Notes under the pieces: generated by a model
Seen by the model: the letters and a program-made list of their open reading frames with translations, nothing else
Database searches by the model: none
Told to the model about the DNA's origin: nothing
Shown here: piece after piece, positions 41,361 through 44,342 of the stretch
How the letters are laid out: every line of letters starts with the position of its first letter
How positions within the stretch are numbered: position 1 is the first letter of the stretch
Made by a program: the position numbers and the translations under genes
Assembly: GCF_001244735.1 (NCBI RefSeq)
Contig: NZ_LN868935.1
Coordinates: forward strand, 453,566 to 497,907
Reading direction: 5' to 3'
Length of the DNA stretch: 44,342 nucleotides
Origin: Bacillus andreraoultii
GTDB taxonomy: Bacteria; Bacillota; Bacilli; Bacillales; Caldibacillaceae

Positions 41361-41544
41361 AGATATCCAATTCGATGATAACTCGTAGGGTATTTTATCA
41401 AAACCCTAATTAATTCAAGGTACCAAGGGCAGTTAATTTTTTCAAAAAACTAGAAGGAAACAGTAACTATCAATAACACAATATATTATGCATTCAAACT
41501 TCATGTATGGAGGAGAGAGCCAATTTCTTCTCTATGCACTTTTC
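41361..41544. other. Intergenic stretch before the Uma2-like remnant
   Basis: No open frame with a ribosome binding site and no repeats were seen. Together with the adjoining remnant and the following 250 bases it forms a 560-base gene-free gap. Confidence 0.4.
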
Positions 41545-41670
41545 TCCGTTTGTACGAAAAATAAAGTGATTTTCCAAGCTTATCAGCGAGCTGGAGTAAA
41601 AGAATATTGAATTGTGGACCCAGCGAATGAACAAGCTGAAGTTTATTAATTGGAAAAACGGCTTATGAAA
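41545..41670 (+). pseudogene. Uma2-family endonuclease remnant
   Basis: In one frame the translation reads KVIFQAYQRAGVKEY, a TGA in place of the expected Trp, IVDPANEQAEVY, a TAA, then LEKRLMKS. YxRAGVKEYWIVDPxxxxxEVY is the conserved closing block of Uma2-type (DUF820) restriction-like nucleases. Everything upstream is missing and there are two stops. A decayed fragment. Confidence 0.7.
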
Positions 41671-41919
41671 TCTTTACAACAAAACGATTTGATAATTGTA
41701 TACGTTTTAAAAGATTTAACAATAAAGTTAAAAAAAATATTTTCATCATTAATAAAGACACTCCCCCCGCGTTATGTGGGGTTTCTATTCCCGTGTTAGC
41801 GAAAAAACAATCAATAGTGGGGATATCCTATCCTGATAGAGACACCGTACGAGAGCAAGAAATCTTAGAAAAAAGGTTGGAACAAAATTAAGAATAGTAA
41901 AAGGATATGATGGTAAAAT
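41671..41919. other. Spacer with possible coding debris
   Basis: Contains a short hairpin (CCCCGCGTTATGTGGGG near 41765-41781) followed by GTTTCT, possibly an old terminator, and a short frame ending in RDTVREQEILEKRLEQN before TAA at about 41889. Nothing is supportable as a gene. Confidence 0.35.
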
Positions 41920-42411
41920 ATGGACAGCATTTCCAGTAAAATAACTTTTGAATACAATTTTGTAGTTGATAAAGGAATTATTTCAAATAAAGATAAAAGT
42001 GATATTTCTACTATATTAGCGATAGATGCTACATTCAGGATAAATATTAATAATGAATTATACTTTGAAACAGAACTTGCTATCTTGGAATTCTATAAAG
42101 CACTATACAAGTGGAAAGAGCGGATTACAGAAGATTATATCCCAGAATTCCATTATTATACAATTGAATATGCCGATTATGAAGAAGGTGCTATTCTGTC
42201 TCTAATTCCATTTTCAAATAAGGCAAGAGTGAAATCCATTTGGGCAGAACAAGATTTGTATAATATTTTTGATTTAGACTATATCGCGAGGGAATTTTCT
42301 AAATTAGAGCAAAATTTAAAACAAGATATAGAAGATTACTTTGGTATCAAATTAAAAAAGTTTATAAAACATATCCCTTTGATGGAAGGCCCTTATATGG
42401 ATGATGAATAG
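41920..42411 (+). CDS. Hypothetical protein, DUF7878-like
   Basis: A 163-residue acidic cytoplasmic protein without cysteines, signal peptide or membrane segments. It has strand-rich beginnings (SKITFEYNFVVDKGII, DATFRININNELYFETELAILEF) and conserved-looking EFHYYTIEYADYEEGAILSLIPF, SIWAEQDLYNIFDLD and a long C-terminal helix. I recall similar blocks in a Bacillus family (DUF7878), which includes proteins that accompany toxins as possible immunity proteins; that recollection is weak. Ribosome binding site is weak (AAAGGA, 14 bases before ATG). Function unknown. Confidence 0.55.
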   Translation: MDSISSKITFEYNFVVDKGIISNKDKSDISTILAIDATFRININNELYFETELAILEFYKALYKWKERITEDYIPEFHYYTIEYADYEEGAILSLIPFSNKARVKSIWAEQDLYNIFDLDYIAREFSKLEQNLKQDIEDYFGIKLKKFIKHIPLMEGPYMDDE

Positions 42412-42606
42412 CATTAAACCAATTTTTTTAGCATTTTTCCACCTTTTTTCGAATGTTAAAATAGAAATATCCTGAGTTTATAGGGAAGAAATTGGTAAAC
42501 CATTTTAGGCTAAAATTTTACATAAAAAGATACCCTCGATATGTTTCCATAGACACACATCGAAGGTTAAAGTCGAGTTGATGGATTTACTTTTATTTTT
42601 TGAAAC
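42412..42606. other. Spacer, nothing recognised
   Basis: A/T-rich DNA without a gene; contains TCGATATG...CACATCGA-type partial symmetry only. Confidence 0.35.
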
Positions 42607-42765
42607 CTAGCATTTACAAGATTTTCCTGTCTTTACTTTCTTGTTATCAACACCACACACTCCACATGGCTTGAGAGGACAGGATGAATGTCATTTGAAC
42701 CTGTCCGTTCTCGGAAACATATCCACTGCGTTTTTGGTGCTATCGGTAGACGGGAACATATCCAC
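42607..42765 (-). pseudogene. Coding debris with a duplicated VDMFPxTD motif
   Basis: On the minus strand one frame reads VDMFPSTDSTKNA, then VDMFPRTDRFK and TGA (42691), a 39-base duplication at DNA level. A second frame then gives SCPLKPCGVCGVDNKKVKTG and SCKC before TAG (42607). VDMFPxT is the C-terminal signature of TrmA/RlmD-type RNA uracil methyltransferases, as I remember it. No complete gene is present, so this looks like the broken 3' part of such a gene or a copied fragment. Confidence 0.35.
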
Positions 42766-42802
42766 TATATTCGCATTAAAAGAATAATGTATAGATAGAG
42801 AC

Positions 42803-43447
42803 CTACAACATTCCCCAAAATAAGTTGATTTGAGCGGTGAGGAAATAGAGAATCAATCCTATAGTCACCACCTTGATTATTTGTTTTGGAGACTGATATA
42901 AAACAAAAATTGTGGCTATCCAAAGTAACAATTCCAAATTATTTCTAATATCAAAATACCAAAACCCAAATACAAAAGCCTGTCTTGAAATAAACATAAA
43001 AATTATAGATGAAAGAGAAATAGCAATTATACCTTTCCCTTTTGCATACCAACACATAAAAGCCATAAATGGTGAAATACAAGTCATTATAATCCAAATT
43101 ATCATATATGATCTAGGAAAAAAGCCAGCTACCAAAACTGTGTATAAATAATAGCTACCTACCATACCCACAAAAAACAAAAATACATTTATGGCAGACC
43201 TGACAGGTGATTTGCTATATACAGATATTAACACCGCAAGGAAAATCCAAACCCCCATACGAGAAAAGAAGTTTCTTAAATCTAACACTTCTAGAAAATA
43301 GGGTAATGAATTACTTAGGGTTGTTTCAAGCATCTTGGAAACTAGGCCTAAAATAACCCCCGCGATAAACATTAAAGTTGAATATAAAAATTTTCTTGAT
43401 AGCGATATACTAATTGGTCTTCGAATTTCATTTAAGAAATCTTTCAT
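42803..43447 (-). CDS. Multi-pass membrane protein of unknown function
   Basis: A 214-residue protein: about 18 cytoplasmic residues, then six or seven membrane helices. Sequence hints such as ILGLVSKMLETT, FFSRMGVWIFLAVLISVYSKSPVRSAINVFLFFVGMVGSYYLYT and FWYFDIRNNLELLLW recall a family I know as DUF6518, without certainty. The frame extends to 43486, but ATG 43447 has AGGAGAG at 6-7 bases and is chosen. The gene is alone. Confidence 0.65.
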   Translation of the reverse strand: MKDFLNEIRRPISISLSRKFLYSTLMFIAGVILGLVSKMLETTLSNSLPYFLEVLDLRNFFSRMGVWIFLAVLISVYSKSPVRSAINVFLFFVGMVGSYYLYTVLVAGFFPRSYMIIWIIMTCISPFMAFMCWYAKGKGIIAISLSSIIFMFISRQAFVFGFWYFDIRNNLELLLWIATIFVLYQSPKQIIKVVTIGLILYFLTAQINLFWGML

Positions 43448-43593
43448 TTGTTCTCTCCTGAAAAAATCTTTATTCATATTTTTCAATTAAACCACGGCAT
43501 AAGATGTAAATACTTCGCTTTACAAATAAGAATTTATGCCTAGTCTGAATAATAATTGTGCCCAATTACACCACCTAAATAGGTTAGGTATAT

Positions 43594-44175
43594 TTAGCAC
43601 TTGCGCCTTTTCATATCCTCTTCATAGGCAGCCAAAATTCTCTGATATTCTTTTGGGTCATCATTCTCACAGTCCAGTTTTATCACCCGATCGGCAATAG
43701 GTTCTAAAGAATCTGGATTGTACCAAGGCTCCTTAATTGTAAGATATGTGATTTTTTTGGTTTTTTGACGTTTAGCCATTTCTTTTAACATCTGAATTTC
43801 TTTTTCATTTTTTGTTACACTTTGAATCGGCCATATAATCATAAAGTCAAACGCATAATCATCGTATTTTTCACTATTGCTTTTAGTGGTTAAATTATCA
43901 AAGAAAATTGTTAGATTTGATAATTTCATTCCTTGTCCATATTTCTTCGGTACGTTAACCTTATAGAGTTCCGCCCAACGGAAGAAGTTCTCCATTCCAT
44001 CTTTTGATGTATGAATTAGATTAATCAGCCCTTTCAAATTCCCTTGGGCATTTAAGGCTTTAAGAAGAGCCTGATGCTTTTCCTTGTCAGCAATACCTCG
44101 TAGCAATAATGTTTTTTCTGTTTCATTATTCATGAAATCTATAATCTGATCATATGCATTTTTTACGTCGGACAT
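43594..44175 (-). CDS. Hypothetical cytoplasmic protein
   Basis: A 193-residue hydrophilic protein with no signal peptide, membrane segment or familiar motif. Segments such as MIIWPIQSVTKNEKEIQMLKEMAKRQKTKKITYLTIKEPWYNPDSL and a Lys/Arg-rich tail (EEDMKRRKC) suggest an alpha/beta fold. AAGGGGTGG lies seven bases before the ATG. It follows a partial gene at the window edge after 32 bases, probably in one operon. Confidence 0.6.
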   Translation of the reverse strand: MSDVKNAYDQIIDFMNNETEKTLLLRGIADKEKHQALLKALNAQGNLKGLINLIHTSKDGMENFFRWAELYKVNVPKKYGQGMKLSNLTIFFDNLTTKSNSEKYDDYAFDFMIIWPIQSVTKNEKEIQMLKEMAKRQKTKKITYLTIKEPWYNPDSLEPIADRVIKLDCENDDPKEYQRILAAYEEDMKRRKC

Positions 44176-44207
44176 ATTTTATCCACCCCTTCACTAATAA
44201 AAAATCA

Positions 44208-44342
44208 CTATTGGTTTTTTGAATATACCCAAAATAAAATACTATCTGTTAATCTCAAACAAAACAGCGCGTCTTCAACTGTTGGCAATTCAATAGTATT
44301 CTCGTTCCTATGGGTCCCGTAATCAGACATCATAGAGTAAAT
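44208..44342 (-). CDS. Partial gene at the right edge, C-terminal part only
   Basis: The minus frame is open from the window edge to TAG at 44208-44210 and gives at least 44 residues, including SMMSDYGTHRNENTIELPTV and EDALFCLRLTDSILFWVYSK. No start with a ribosome binding site is visible inside the window, so it most likely continues beyond it; a start at ATG about 44331 cannot be excluded. Its stop is 32 bases before the next gene on this strand. No family recognised. Confidence 0.45.
   Translation of the reverse strand: MYSMMSDYGTHRNENTIELPTVEDALFCLRLTDSILFWVYSKNQ

Overview
The window comes from a low-GC, endospore-forming member of the Bacillaceae. Pointers are a LysM-GH18 spore cortex hydrolase with a sigma-E-type promoter, a Ctc/L25 stress protein, an L-box lysine riboswitch, a ytlACD/ytkP-type sulfur cluster, a PdaC-type deacetylase, a DUF421/DUF4363 pair and strong AGGAGG ribosome binding sites. 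The exact genus cannot be read from the sequence.

Layout. (1) 1-4.8 kb is the most unusual part. A cysteine-rich 70-residue peptide (8 Cys, with spacing recalling the myxobacterial bacteriocin fulvocin C) has its own strong promoter. Beside it lie a MauE/DoxX-like redox membrane protein, an ABC exporter without a C39 peptidase domain, and two divergent membrane-anchored thioredoxin-like proteins with CxxC motifs. I read this as a candidate bacteriocin locus that makes a disulfide-rich peptide. (2) 4.8-10.6 kb is a mobile-element zone: a decayed IS21-like istB, an end-to-end IS66-like inverted repeat, a HIT-family gene and an apparently intact IS21-family element (istA-istB). An IS1380-type transposase remnant lies on the other side of the peptide locus (1-276), so the locus is bracketed by mobile-element debris. 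(3) 10.6-19.5 kb is ordinary Bacillus chromosome: yaaH/sleL-like hydrolase, a YgbA_NO-family protein, a lysine-riboswitch-controlled amino acid ABC transporter (substrate assigned from the riboswitch), VanZ, an EamA-like transporter, a soluble chemoreceptor and Ctc. (4) 19.7-24.2 kb is an ECF sigma factor-ABC transporter operon that looks inactivated: the sigma factor has a frameshift in region 4 and the last permease has an in-frame TGA. (5) 24.4-29.7 kb holds a PdaC-like deacetylase, small unknown genes, a twice-frameshifted DUF7916-like gene, a cupin, and three copies of a dispersed intergenic repeat. (6) 29.9-33.7 kb is a sulfonate-type ABC transporter divergent from a cysteine synthase paralogue. 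(7) 33.9-36.4 kb pairs an HSL-type esterase with a Baeyer-Villiger-type monooxygenase. (8) 36.6-44.3 kb carries a 52-bp tandem repeat array, a PAS-GGDEF diguanylate cyclase, DUF4363/DUF421, an autoregulated-looking PadR/HAAS pair, an Uma2-like remnant and several unknown genes.

Recurrent themes are decay (at least six broken coding sequences), several intergenic repeat families (two arrays with the same 52-bp period, one 36-bp array, one ~95-bp dispersed element), and intrinsic terminators that reuse an AAAAACCGAAC/GTTCGGTTTTT stem.
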